Below are positions 34,274 to 44,318 of a DNA stretch of 64,000 nt, piece after piece. The notes under the pieces are model-generated. The model had not been told where the DNA came from. It ran no database searches and was given only the letters and a program-made list of their open reading frames with translations. Within the stretch, counting starts at the first letter, position 1. Each line of letters opens with the position of its first letter. The stretch is from a bacterium (GTDB lineage Bacteria > Zhuqueibacterota > Zhuqueibacteria > Zhuqueibacterales > Geothermadaptataceae): the NCBI GenBank assembly GCA_024275575.1, contig JAJRYV010000077.1:1-64000 (forward strand), in the 5' to 3' direction. The translations under genes were made by a program, and so were the position numbers.

Positions 34274-36817
34274 TTATGAGACGCTGTTAACTTTCACTTT
34301 CGAGAGCGCTTTATAAAATTCGTCAGCCGACTGATAGCGGTCGTTGGGATTTTTGCAAATGCACTTGCTTAAAATTTCATCGAAAATCGGCGGTATATTT
34401 TTATTGAATTGTGATGGCGGTGGCGGATCGATATGCACGAGTTTATAGGCCAGTGACGCCAGTGTATCCCCGGTGAATGGTCGTTGCCCCGTAAGCAATT
34501 CGTAGAGCACGATGCCCAGGGAAAAAACATCGGCCCGGCCGTCAACTTCTTTGCCCTCGATCTGTTCCGGCGCCATGTAACTCGGTGTTCCCACAACGCG
34601 CCCGGTCTGAGTCAGCGTTAAGTTATTGGTGATTTTTGCAATGCCGAAATCAGTGACTTTCACGGTGTCTTTTTCGACGATCATGATATTCGAGGGTTTG
34701 ATATCACGGTGGATAACACCGGAATTGTGCGCAAACTGCAGGGCTTTGCAGGTTTGCAAAACCAGCCTGACTGCCAACGACTGTTCCATTTTTTTTCTCT
34801 CGTTGAGCATGAGGCTCAGGTCGGTACCTTGAATATATTCCATTACAATATAGGAAAAAGAACTCTCATCCTCGACGTCATAAACGATGACGATGTTGGG
34901 ATGGCTCAATTTAGCGGCAGCACGTGCCTCACGATAAACGCGGGCTTTCAGCCGTTTGATTTCTTCGGCTGTCGCCGTCAAACTATAGGAAACGGTTTTG
35001 ATGACGACTGTGCGATCGAGTTTGGGGTCCCAGGCTTTATAAACGCGACCCGCGGCACCGCGGCCGATTTCGCACTCAACGACGTAACGACCGATTTTTT
35101 TCACCTGAAATTGCGACATTTCCAGGGTTTGCGTATTGTCTGATTCATTATCGGAACCGCCGGTTTCCTCATGCTGAAACCCAACCGGGCGCGCCTGTTC
35201 ATCATTCACCAGTTTGAGAAAGTCCTCCTCATCCTGGGCGCTGAATGAGGTGGTGAAAACATTGGCGTCATCATCAACAGACTCAATATCTGTTTCCGTT
35301 TTTTCAACGACGTCAACGAGAGCCTGGCCTGTAGTGGCAGCATCCCGGTTTTCAGGCGAATCGATGCCTGGCAATGGATTCTTGTTCATTGCGGTCAATC
35401 CGGCAGCGCGCTGATCGTCGAAAAAACCGGCATTATCGATGCGGCTTTCAAAGGCGCGAACGTCTTTTTCCGTGATATTAAAACTGGGTTTCGTCCGTTT
35501 CCGTTGCAAAAAATAAAAGACCAGAGCGGCAAAAACAAAAAAGGTGGCTCCGGCAAAAACATAGGGCAGTGAACTCGAACCCGATACGGCTGTTTCCCGA
35601 GGGCCCGCTTTCCGGTCGTGCCGGTTTTTGCTCACAAACGGCGTTTCTGCTTTCCTGGTTTTTGCAGAATCATCAATAGTTTTGCGCGATTTAGCAGCCT
35701 CCAAAACCGGAGTTTTATCTGCCAGCAATGGCGTCTGTTTTGCAGAATTTATCGAATCAATGCGCGAAAGATAGTTGCGGGAAATCCTGTCTCCGGGGTT
35801 TTTTCGCAACAAGCGGCTGAAAATTGTGGCTGCCTGCTCATATTTTTTGCTGTTGAAATAAGCTATGGCCTGCTTTCTCCGGGATGTTTCCACGGTGTCT
35901 TTGGGTGGAGCCAGTTTTGTTTTCAGGCGATTGCGGCGCTCGTTTGTCTTTTTTACGATGACAGGAGACGGGGTTCTTGACGTTTTTGTAACGACGGGTT
36001 TTGCCACCTTTGCTTTTATCTCGTCGGTACGGATTTTAAGGCGTGCATCCGCCATCAATCGTTTTGCTTCGAGATGATTAGGATCATATTCGATCACTTG
36101 TTGCAGCAGGGCGACCGCATCGCGGGCATTGTCGGTTTCAATATATTTTTCCGCTTTTTTAAATAAACGCGCAATCTCCTTTTCCATCTCGATGTGCTGA
36201 ATATACTTTTGCACATTATTCAATTTCGGATTGAGTTCGGTCGCCCGTTTATACGATTGCAGTGCGATTTCAAAATCGCCGAGGGCGTTGTAAATATGAC
36301 CGAGGTAATAATAGCCCCGCCCCTGTTCGTTGGGTGATTTCTCCGCCAGTTTGATGGCACGCTGTGTGACGCTTTTGGCCAGATTATAATCACCGGTATT
36401 ATAATAACAAATGCCGAGATTGGTGTAAAATGAAGCGTTCGACGGGGATAATTTAATCGCTGTTTTTAAATGAGGAATCGCTTTTTTGTTGCGTTTCGCG
36501 ACGATATATTTTTTGGCGACCTCATGATGTGCGAGGGCGAGATATTGGGAGATATCAACGTTTTCAATTCTTTGGCCGCTCGATAAAACTTTGGTGAAGT
36601 TGGGGATGACGAGTTCAAATTCTTTGATACTGTAATACGCCACACCCAGAGCGTAGCGGGCAACGATCCAGTCGGGGTACTTTTTCAGCATCTCCTGCAG
36701 CGCCGGTATCCGCTGATTCACCGGCAGTTGCGTCACTTGTGACAGACGGTTGAAATCGTCATTTGACTGCGCCTTTAGATCGCCCATGATAAATGAACTG
36801 ATCATAAAAAAATACAC
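34274..36817 (-). CDS. TPR-TM-serine/threonine protein kinase
   Basis: An 847-residue protein in an unusual order. An N-terminal signal-like segment is followed by about five to six TPR units (roughly residues 15-260, for example ASFYTNLGICYYNTGDYNLAKS and GRGYYYLGHIYNALGDFEIALQSYKRA). Another TPR pair lies near 315-345. A transmembrane helix is at about 415-435, an acidic linker follows, and a C-terminal Hanks kinase begins near 575 with GRGAAG, IKTV Lys, HRDIKPSN near 700, DFGIAK and a complete APE (MAPE). The TPRs would be periplasmic and the kinase cytoplasmic. It is co-transcribed with the FHA-PP2C phosphatase. The start is GTG 36817 or ATG 36805, neither with a clear ribosome site. Confidence 0.9.
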   Translation of the reverse strand: MYFFMISSFIMGDLKAQSNDDFNRLSQVTQLPVNQRIPALQEMLKKYPDWIVARYALGVAYYSIKEFELVIPNFTKVLSSGQRIENVDISQYLALAHHEVAKKYIVAKRNKKAIPHLKTAIKLSPSNASFYTNLGICYYNTGDYNLAKSVTQRAIKLAEKSPNEQGRGYYYLGHIYNALGDFEIALQSYKRATELNPKLNNVQKYIQHIEMEKEIARLFKKAEKYIETDNARDAVALLQQVIEYDPNHLEAKRLMADARLKIRTDEIKAKVAKPVVTKTSRTPSPVIVKKTNERRNRLKTKLAPPKDTVETSRRKQAIAYFNSKKYEQAATIFSRLLRKNPGDRISRNYLSRIDSINSAKQTPLLADKTPVLEAAKSRKTIDDSAKTRKAETPFVSKNRHDRKAGPRETAVSGSSSLPYVFAGATFFVFAALVFYFLQRKRTKPSFNITEKDVRAFESRIDNAGFFDDQRAAGLTAMNKNPLPGIDSPENRDAATTGQALVDVVEKTETDIESVDDDANVFTTSFSAQDEEDFLKLVNDEQARPVGFQHEETGGSDNESDNTQTLEMSQFQVKKIGRYVVECEIGRGAAGRVYKAWDPKLDRTVVIKTVSYSLTATAEEIKRLKARVYREARAAAKLSHPNIVIVYDVEDESSFSYIVMEYIQGTDLSLMLNERKKMEQSLAVRLVLQTCKALQFAHNSGVIHRDIKPSNIMIVEKDTVKVTDFGIAKITNNLTLTQTGRVVGTPSYMAPEQIEGKEVDGRADVFSLGIVLYELLTGQRPFTGDTLASLAYKLVHIDPPPPSQFNKNIPPIFDEILSKCICKNPNDRYQSADEFYKALSKVKVNSVS

Positions 36818-37060
36818 GAAACTGTAGTGATTTTAAAAGTCACGATCGTGATAATTCTCAATTTCAATAATTAAAAACAGACGATTGTCGGTAATGCAAA
36901 AAAGAAGACTTATGCGAAGTATTTCATAATTTTTAAATCCGCACGGCGCCGTGTATTAAAAAACTTAGAAAAAACCAAAGCCTATAATAATAAAATATGT
37001 GCCGGGGAAATGCAATACAATAATCACAAAGGTCGGTGATTTAAGCGATTTCTTTCCGCT

Positions 37061-40000
37061 TTAGCGGATCAAAACGATTTTGGTCTGTACAATATCGCGG
37101 CCATTTGACAGACGGATAAAATAAATACCACTCGCCGGCAAACCACCGGCAACTGTACGCCCGTTCCACAGCAGCACATGCGACCCGGCACGAAATTCGT
37201 CTACCGAAGACAAGTGCCAGACCTGCTGGCCAAGCACATTATAGATTGCCAGATCGATACGAGCTGCTTGCGGCAGACCAAAACGGATGCGGACGTGGTC
37301 GCTTTCCGAAAACTGAAAAGGATTCGGCCAGACCGGCTCCAGCGTTAATTTTTGCGGCATCAAATTTGACTGCCCGTGCTTTCCGCTTGCGACTTCAATT
37401 GAAAATTTCCGGCTTTCGTGCGCACCGGTCACTAAAAATTGATACGATGTCTGCGTATTTATTTCGCGGCGAATGCCGGCCGTCCGGTCAAAGAGCACAA
37501 CATTCAGCGAATCTGCGACAGGTTGCAATTCGCTCAGCGTGAGTTCAACTTGTCCCGGTTGCAGGTTGTCGATGGTGAAATACCATCTTTCGAGCGAATT
37601 TGTTTGTTCACGGATTGAAACTGCGAGTTCTTTTTGCTGCTGTGGTTCCGTAAAATACAACCGCGGTGCTTTGGAAAAAACCGGAGGTTCAGAAGCGCTT
37701 CGACGACGATCGGCGATGCCGAACAAATTGGACTCATCTTTGAATTTCCCTGCTGTGACAGAAAGCTGCAGCAACCAATCTGCCGCTTCCGCAGCGCCTT
37801 CCCGACGAATTTTGCCGAGGCGGGTTTTGTCTGTTACATCAAAAATGATTTTTTCCGGCTGTTGACTATTGTTGCGGATAAAATATCCGCGCCAGGGTTG
37901 CATGCCGTTGCTTGCCAGCGAATAACCGTTGTCCCATTGCCACAACGCATTTTCAACATTCGGCGGAATTGTAAGATTGCTGTCAGCGATGACGCGGACC
38001 CAGGGGTTGCCGATAATATTCCAGCCGGGCTCGAGCGTTAACTCGAAAGCTTTGTCTGTCGGCACTGAATTTACTGCTGCGGTTTGCCAGGATTTTGCCG
38101 AACGGGTAATCAGCCAAAAACCTTTGCCAGGCTGTATATTGATAAATGTCGGATCGCTGAGCTCCTGATACGCACCATTGATATACCGCAAAAGCCGCCA
38201 TTCCGAATCAGTGTATTTGCTAAAAACGGTTTCAAAAAAACTCAACGGCATTTCGCTGGAAAAATCGTATGGAATTGAAATCAACTGATATTGATTTTTC
38301 AGTGTCTTCGGGCCGGGGTTGCCGCTGCTGGCAATAGCGATACTTTTATAATTCAACCCCGTATTGGGCTCCTCGAGCCAGGCACGGTTACCGGCCTGAT
38401 CATCGGCGTATATCGTATATTCCAGCCCGGCTGCATCGATAGAGGCTGCGGGCAGGGTGTAAGTAAAGGATTCAGAATTTTCACCGGAACCGCGCATCTG
38501 TACTTCGGTGAAAGTTTGTCCCGGAATACGATAGAGTAAAGCAACACGGCCGACGCCGGAAATGCCGTCTGTTGCGTGGGCGACGAATTGTAAGTTTTCA
38601 CTGGCTGAGGCTGTTTGGATTAAACCGTGCTGTAGAAATGGTTTAACAGCGTCAACGGTAAAAAACAGTGGTGTGCTCGTCACTTTGTTGCCGGCGCTAT
38701 CGCCGGCTTCGATTGTCCAGCTAAATAATTTGCCTTCCAAGGCGATGGGAAACGAAGCTGTAAGCGTATCGCCGGTTTGCAGAAAGGTGACAACCGGTAA
38801 GTTCATCGATTCACCAACTTCAAGGTTGATCACATAATTCTCGATGCCGGAAACGGAATCAACCGCCGCCACCCATTTAAAAACAAGCGTATCTGCACGC
38901 GCCCATGCATTGGGAAACAGCGGTTTGGCCGCCTGTGGGTTTGTCGCGTCATATTTATAGGTCAACTGCACTGCGGTTGTAAAATCATGATTGCCCGCAG
39001 CGTCAGCGAGCCAGCAATAAAATGGTACCGCACCTTGCAAATCAGGATGAATTGTGGCAAATGCCATTTCGCCATCCTGCGAAAAAACAGACTGTACGTC
39101 AAAATCGAGACTGTTCTGCGGTGGTGTTGAAAATTTTATCAGCAATGTGGTAAGTGGGCTGCCGTCATCCTGCGGAGTGGACCATTTTAACCGTACGGAA
39201 TCGGCAGCGCTCCAATCAGGATTTTCCACGATTGCTGCGACCATTGCGGCCGGCGCCAGGGTATCCGGTTTATCGCTGACTTCAATTTGGAAACTCTGTT
39301 CGGCGAACAATCCGGTGCTATCGACGGCACGCAAAACAACCTCATTTTTGCTGTTATTTGCCGATTCCGGTGGAATGCCCTGCAAGACCTCATCCTGCAA
39401 AACCAGCCAGGTCGGCGCCTTTTCCAAGGAAAGAAATACAATATCGCCGCTATCCGGGTCGATGACTTTGACTGCATACTGGTACGGGACGTTGATAAAC
39501 GCCTGAGTAACCGGCACGCTGGTAAATTGCGGTGCATCGTTGGTATTGGAAACCATGAGCTCAAATGCCTGTTTTGCTGCAGCGCCGGCAAGATCTTTAA
39601 CAACGATAACGACTGAATCAATGCCCACATCTTCTGCCGCAGGCCGCCCATCGAGCAATCCGGTTTGTGCATCGATACTCAACCATTGTGGTGATTTCTC
39701 CAACGCAAAAAAAAGCTGATCTCCGGCATCTTCATCTTCTGCGGTAACTTGAAATGAATAGAGCGAATCTTCCATAACAAGCAGCGGCGGCAGCGCCGAT
39801 GTGATCACCGGCGTATCGTTGGTATTGAGCACAGTCAGGTTAAATTTTTGCTCAACAAACGCACCTTTTGAATCACTGGCGCGCAACACGACGACGGTAT
39901 CACCGACATGTTCATTGAGCGGGGTACCGCTTAAAAGTACGACAACCGAATCAAATTTGAGCCACACGGGTAAAGAAATCGCACGAATACTGACGGAATC

Positions 40001-41758
40001 GCCATCATCATCTTCTGCAGAGGGGAAGTATTGGAAAAGACTGTCTTCCAATGTCTGTGCCTGTGGGATGCTGGTAAATCGGGGTGGCTGATTATTTGAA
40101 CTGATAGAAAGGTCAAACTCCTGTAGTGCAAACGCACCGCGTGAATCTGATATTTTAATACTGATATTCTCCGGGGCTGCCGCTTCCACCGGGGGTGTTC
40201 CGGCAAGCAATCCGTTGCTGTCTATTGAAAGCCATGCCGGTCCCTGTGTCAACTCATAAGAAAGCGGCAAATCCTGATCGATATCTGCAGCGATAAGCTG
40301 ATAAGAATAAAGTGTCCCGACTAATGCCTGCCTCTCGGGTGTTGAATAGATGACCGGCGCGACATTGTCGAGCTCACCATTTTGTAAAATGAATTGGGCA
40401 TAAACATCACTATCAACCGCTCGGCTGTCCTGCCACGTCACGAAGAGTCGATTATCCGACAACCGGGCAAACGGGTTGGTCTGCGCATTTTGATGTTGCG
40501 AAATGAGCACGCCGATTTCCGGCCATTTGAGATTATTATTACTATCGAGATATTGTCCGTGGATAGCGAGATTACCATCGGCCGCAGCGGCCCAGGTCAC
40601 AAATACACCCTGCTTGCCATCATGGGCGATGCTGAACGGTGCGTTTACCGCGCTTGAATCAGCCAATTTTGTTCCCGTATCATCCCACAAAGGATTGCCC
40701 TTGCGGTCAAGTCGCTGCGCCCGGATGCCGGGTGCATTGCCGCCATGCTCCTGCCAAACGATGATAACGCCGCGTTGTTCATCGGAAAAAATCTGCGGCG
40801 AACGCGGATCGGAGCTGTTGGAAGAAACCTGCTTGCCGCCGCTTCCCCACTGCAAATTGCCCTGCAAGTCGATTTCCTGTGCATAAATATTTTTAGTACT
40901 GCCGAAGATGCCGTCTTCTTCCCAAACGATGATGACAGCATCCCGAATATCTGTTGGGCTGGCTTTTACCTGAATTATCTTGGGATTGTACAGGGTAAAT
41001 CCGGAACCCGGCGCGATCCCGCTTTCCCCGGCAATGGCAGCGCCCGAATCCACGTCGTAGGCGCCGAGGCGGACCTCCCGTGATTCCTTGTCTTCCCAGA
41101 CCACACCCAGGGCTTGTGAAGTGGCCACAATATCGCCGAGAATCTGCCGGCCTTTACGGTTGATGATCGTTGCTTTGTCGCCCCATAATTTATTACCATC
41201 GGCGTCGAGATGCTGGCCATAAATATCGATATCAGCCGGATTATCACCGGCGGCGAGATCGCTTTGCTGCCAGACAATATAGCAGCCATTTTTAAAATCC
41301 GTCGTCAACCCCGGTTTCTTATAATTCAGGTTGTTGTCTTTCAGCGCGACGGGATTTGCCCACAAAGCTTTGCCGTTTTTATCGATTTTATGCACATTCA
41401 AACTGTACTGACCTTGTGAACGAACCTGCCAGGCGATAAAAAAATAATCCGGAGAATCGGAGGCGAGTTGAAATTCAGAGATGCGGCCGGCAGTACCACC
41501 GGCCTCACCCAGTGTTGCAGAATCAGGTATACCTGTTGCGAAAATTTTGATATATTCGAGCCGGTCCTGCTCAGTTTCACTGCTTATCCAGGCGATAAAC
41601 ATCTCTTTTTCAAGGGTAACTGCCTGCGGCAGAATTTGCTCTTGCGGAGCAATACGTACGGGAATATTATTAATGGTTTGAGCCACAAGAAAACCGGCTG
41701 CAAACAAAAGTAAACAAAGAATTGAAGAAAAAATCCGGGTTGGATTTTGTGATGACAT
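37061..41758 (-). CDS. Giant secreted repeat protein with Por/T9SS-type sorting domain
   Basis: 1565 residues with a Sec signal ending in VAQ near residue 27. Residues about 30-460 hold repeated blades of the form x-VxW-x-D/E...NLxW, perhaps a propeller. Four cadherin-like (CADG/He_PIG) repeats follow, about 468-830, each starting PxFTS or similar and containing PxWL and GxP. Fibronectin-like and Big-type sandwiches follow to about 1130. The last about 95 residues (from PNPF near 1471) end in YNVLGQQV, GLPASGIYFIRL and KIVLIR, the type A sorting domain recognised by the Por secretion system. It is therefore probably exported across the outer membrane and attached to the surface. It lies 20 bp downstream of the 41779-42540 gene. 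Confidence 0.88.
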   Translation of the reverse strand: MSSQNPTRIFSSILCLLLFAAGFLVAQTINNIPVRIAPQEQILPQAVTLEKEMFIAWISSETEQDRLEYIKIFATGIPDSATLGEAGGTAGRISEFQLASDSPDYFFIAWQVRSQGQYSLNVHKIDKNGKALWANPVALKDNNLNYKKPGLTTDFKNGCYIVWQQSDLAAGDNPADIDIYGQHLDADGNKLWGDKATIINRKGRQILGDIVATSQALGVVWEDKESREVRLGAYDVDSGAAIAGESGIAPGSGFTLYNPKIIQVKASPTDIRDAVIIVWEEDGIFGSTKNIYAQEIDLQGNLQWGSGGKQVSSNSSDPRSPQIFSDEQRGVIIVWQEHGGNAPGIRAQRLDRKGNPLWDDTGTKLADSSAVNAPFSIAHDGKQGVFVTWAAAADGNLAIHGQYLDSNNNLKWPEIGVLISQHQNAQTNPFARLSDNRLFVTWQDSRAVDSDVYAQFILQNGELDNVAPVIYSTPERQALVGTLYSYQLIAADIDQDLPLSYELTQGPAWLSIDSNGLLAGTPPVEAAAPENISIKISDSRGAFALQEFDLSISSNNQPPRFTSIPQAQTLEDSLFQYFPSAEDDDGDSVSIRAISLPVWLKFDSVVVLLSGTPLNEHVGDTVVVLRASDSKGAFVEQKFNLTVLNTNDTPVITSALPPLLVMEDSLYSFQVTAEDEDAGDQLFFALEKSPQWLSIDAQTGLLDGRPAAEDVGIDSVVIVVKDLAGAAAKQAFELMVSNTNDAPQFTSVPVTQAFINVPYQYAVKVIDPDSGDIVFLSLEKAPTWLVLQDEVLQGIPPESANNSKNEVVLRAVDSTGLFAEQSFQIEVSDKPDTLAPAAMVAAIVENPDWSAADSVRLKWSTPQDDGSPLTTLLIKFSTPPQNSLDFDVQSVFSQDGEMAFATIHPDLQGAVPFYCWLADAAGNHDFTTAVQLTYKYDATNPQAAKPLFPNAWARADTLVFKWVAAVDSVSGIENYVINLEVGESMNLPVVTFLQTGDTLTASFPIALEGKLFSWTIEAGDSAGNKVTSTPLFFTVDAVKPFLQHGLIQTASASENLQFVAHATDGISGVGRVALLYRIPGQTFTEVQMRGSGENSESFTYTLPAASIDAAGLEYTIYADDQAGNRAWLEEPNTGLNYKSIAIASSGNPGPKTLKNQYQLISIPYDFSSEMPLSFFETVFSKYTDSEWRLLRYINGAYQELSDPTFINIQPGKGFWLITRSAKSWQTAAVNSVPTDKAFELTLEPGWNIIGNPWVRVIADSNLTIPPNVENALWQWDNGYSLASNGMQPWRGYFIRNNSQQPEKIIFDVTDKTRLGKIRREGAAEAADWLLQLSVTAGKFKDESNLFGIADRRRSASEPPVFSKAPRLYFTEPQQQKELAVSIREQTNSLERWYFTIDNLQPGQVELTLSELQPVADSLNVVLFDRTAGIRREINTQTSYQFLVTGAHESRKFSIEVASGKHGQSNLMPQKLTLEPVWPNPFQFSESDHVRIRFGLPQAARIDLAIYNVLGQQVWHLSSVDEFRAGSHVLLWNGRTVAGGLPASGIYFIRLSNGRDIVQTKIVLIR

Positions 41759-41778
41759 ATCTGAAAACCCTTGAAATT

Positions 41779-42540
41779 TTAGTTGGTACCGGGAGGGGCC
41801 GGCGGGTCATCAAGTTTTCCGCGGAGACCACCGTTGTCTGGTTTTTTAACGACAGTGAGATAAAGGACGCCACCGCTGACAACCACGGCGGAAGCGAGAT
41901 ATTTTTTCCACGACCGTTTGTGCTCGGTTGAGTTTCCGGTCATTTTACTTTTACCTTTTGTCCCGGTTAAATCGGCTGTCGGCAGCATTGCCGGCATGAC
42001 GGGAAGCATTGCCGGAGGGGAGTGTTCGCCAATTTCTGCAGTTAAATCCAATTCCGGGGCCTCAAACAACAAATCAGCAACCCGGCGGAACGGAAACCCG
42101 GAGATATTTTCAAAATTACATTCACAATTCTGTACGGCAACTTTGGTCGTGAGGCCGATGCGCACATCAAAAAGCGAGACTTTGAACTCATGTGTATTTA
42201 CATTTTTTTGAATCACCGGTAAAAATAAATAATCAGCATTGAGTTTCCGGCCGATATCGAGCAATTCTTCATCGCTATATATCGCCTTTGGGCTGATTGC
42301 CGTTAATAGCGCCTTCACTGAGTCCGGATTGCATTCCATAAAATCTTCCCGTGTGGTGATATGCGCAGAAAACTCATGGGCGATCGAACGGCCGGTGGCC
42401 GCAGAGATTGCCGGATTATAGGCGGGCAGAACAAAAACCGATAATGCTTCCTGAGCAAAAACTGCTGGCTGGAGATAAAGCAGGAGAATTGAAACCATGC
42501 CAACCCTGGCGAAGAAAAAAAATGATCTTTTATCGTTCAT
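41779..42540 (-). CDS. Exported protein of unknown function with C-terminal anchor
   Basis: I choose ATG 42540 (253 residues) because GGGAAG lies about nine bases upstream. The open frame extends to a GTG at 42567. Residues about 8-30 are a signal peptide (ILLLYLQPAVFAQE). The mature part begins with LSVFVLPAYNP and a GRSIAHEF...LLDIGRKLNADYLFLPVI pattern, similar in layout to small periplasmic nucleotide-fold proteins such as the CsgG/TolB N-terminal type (weak). Near the end are a hydrophobic stretch (KKYLASAVVVSGGVLYLTVV) and a PAPPGTN tail. It is the first gene of a pair with the giant sorted protein and may help assemble it. Confidence 0.65.
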   Translation of the reverse strand: MNDKRSFFFFARVGMVSILLLYLQPAVFAQEALSVFVLPAYNPAISAATGRSIAHEFSAHITTREDFMECNPDSVKALLTAISPKAIYSDEELLDIGRKLNADYLFLPVIQKNVNTHEFKVSLFDVRIGLTTKVAVQNCECNFENISGFPFRRVADLLFEAPELDLTAEIGEHSPPAMLPVMPAMLPTADLTGTKGKSKMTGNSTEHKRSWKKYLASAVVVSGGVLYLTVVKKPDNGGLRGKLDDPPAPPGTN

Positions 42541-43049
42541 GCTGCTTAACTTCCCTATAAGCACCAAATTTACGGATGATGTCGGTTTTAATCAGTAATT
42601 CAGGCAAAATATGCTGTAGTTATATACCGGAAAGTGAATCTAATCGCATAATTTATTCTAAAGATTTATTCGAAGCCGAATACAGGATGAAAATTAGTAA
42701 ACAACGAGAGGATATAGTTGTTCGGATAAGAAAATGACGTGGCAAGTCCGTTTGCTGGATTCTTTTTTTCTGCTGCAGAATAAACCCAGATTCCATGTTC
42801 AGTTATGGTACTTATAACAGAAATGAAAAGCAAGCTTTTTCATCGTGTGCAGGTACAAAACAGGCTGACTGCAAAACTCTTCAGGATTACGGATTGCAGA
42901 GCGTTTCCCCGATGATTTACAAACGTAGCAATAATCAGATACAACTGTCTATGATGGCAAAAAAAATCCCCCCCCCCGACACGCTATTACAATCTTTCGA
43001 CTCAACAATTTTGTCAGGGGGGGTATAAAATCGAGGATAGCGACTTTTT
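42541..43049. other. Gene-free interval
   Basis: About 510 bp without a supportable gene. An open frame at 42795-43028 on the plus strand ends inside the G7 terminator arm and has no ribosome site. The interval must contain the promoter of the 42540 gene and contains the terminator described at 42959. Confidence 0.6.
42959..43023 (-). terminator. C10/G7 terminator of the barrel-lipoprotein operon
   Basis: A run of ten C (42968-42977) with GACA and a run of seven G (43017-43023) preceded by TGTCA pair across a loop of about 30 bases. On the minus strand T8 follows (42959-42966). It lies 27 bp after the stop of the 43050 gene. The homopolymers are unusually long for this window. Confidence 0.7.
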
Positions 43050-44318
43050 TTAACGGGTTCCGACTTTCAAATCGAAAGCGAAACCCAGGCCGGAGCCCAA
43101 ACCGGGAAGCAGCGCCTGGTGCGATAACGCTGCAAAATTCATCGAAAATGCGCCAAATTTAAGACCGAATCCCAGTGCGCTGATAAATTTTTCATTGCCA
43201 CCGACAGCCATTCCTGCACGGAGTGGTAAAACATGGAGTCCCATATACTCCAGCCCAAAAGCCAGTTGCGGTGTTGTACTCACCCCCGGGCGTTCAGAAA
43301 ACCCCTGGATGTAATCTGCCGAAAAAATATAGGCGCGAGTTTTATACGAAGAGCCAAAGCGCATTTTTGACGGCAATGAAGTTGAAAAATTCTCGCCGTC
43401 GAGTTCTTCATCGTAACTTTCAAACAGACTGTCAGCATCGGTATTGGCAATTTTTTCTGCAGTGAGTGAATCAGCGATGGCGCCGTATCGATAAATTTTT
43501 ACATCGCCGGTCCATTTCATACTGCCGAGATTATCCAGCGACCATGAGAGTGCAAAGTTTTTATTGACCTGAGCGGCACAACCAAAATCAAAACCAAAAC
43601 CATTGCCTGCGAGGGCGGTACGCAATTCCATTTCCGAGAGCACTTCAAAGCCATCGAGGGTCGTCATCACACTGCTGTTGGAGCGTAATACTTCAGCGTA
43701 CCCGATGCCGAGAACATAATGGAAGGTACCGCCGATGGTAAATTCGCGGAACAGATTCATTTTAAGCGGGCGGGCGTAACTGAGCGATATTTTCGAAAAG
43801 CCATAGGCTTCGCCGCGGGTATTGGATAAATCGTAAATCTGATCCAAAGTGTTGCCATTAAATGCCAGATCGATAAACTCTTTTGCAAAATAGAGGTTTG
43901 AAGCGGCGCCGGCAGAGGCAGAAAAGGCAAAGTTTTTAATGGAAAATGCCAAAATGTCTGTGCCGAAATTGCCGAAAGTGCCAATACCATCGTCAGGAAT
44001 TTTATCGAGAATATTACGCTTGTCGATTGCGGTTAAATATTTGCCGTTGTATTCTTTATAATCACCGATACCAAAGGCATTGTTTTGCACCCCAAAACCC
44101 ATATTTAAAAAATGAAATGTAGCGGCCGGCGTCTGTTCAAATCCGAGATTGGCCGGGCTGAATACAACCGACTCAAATCCCCGTGCAACAGCACCATAAG
44201 CGCCAGCGACACCCATGCTGCGCGCATTGGAAAATTGTGTTTGTGCGCTCATATTTAGGCAGAGTAACGGCAACAGGAGCATTCCTGTGATAAATGAATC
44301 TTTTATTCCATGTCTCAT
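43050..44318 (-). CDS. Outer-membrane beta-barrel protein
   Basis: A 422-residue exported protein with a signal peptide ending SAQ near residue 26. The mature part begins with NARSMGVAGAYGAVARGFESVVFSPANLG, the N-terminal pattern of FadL/PorV-like barrels in FCB bacteria. The rest alternates hydrophobic and polar residues with many Gly and aromatic positions (for example FTIGGTFHYVLGIGYA, FGLEYMGLHVLPLRAGMA). No ligand or partner is evident. Its ATG overlaps the TGA of the 686-residue lipoprotein gene upstream (ATGA, 44315-44318), so the two are translated together and may form an outer-membrane complex. Confidence 0.75.
   Translation of the reverse strand: MRHGIKDSFITGMLLLPLLCLNMSAQTQFSNARSMGVAGAYGAVARGFESVVFSPANLGFEQTPAATFHFLNMGFGVQNNAFGIGDYKEYNGKYLTAIDKRNILDKIPDDGIGTFGNFGTDILAFSIKNFAFSASAGAASNLYFAKEFIDLAFNGNTLDQIYDLSNTRGEAYGFSKISLSYARPLKMNLFREFTIGGTFHYVLGIGYAEVLRSNSSVMTTLDGFEVLSEMELRTALAGNGFGFDFGCAAQVNKNFALSWSLDNLGSMKWTGDVKIYRYGAIADSLTAEKIANTDADSLFESYDEELDGENFSTSLPSKMRFGSSYKTRAYIFSADYIQGFSERPGVSTTPQLAFGLEYMGLHVLPLRAGMAVGGNEKFISALGFGLKFGAFSMNFAALSHQALLPGLGSGLGFAFDLKVGTR

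Noticed and set aside
42795-43028. 77-codon plus-strand frame in the gene-free interval
   Set aside because: No ribosome site, no similarity, and it runs into the terminator's C and G homopolymers.
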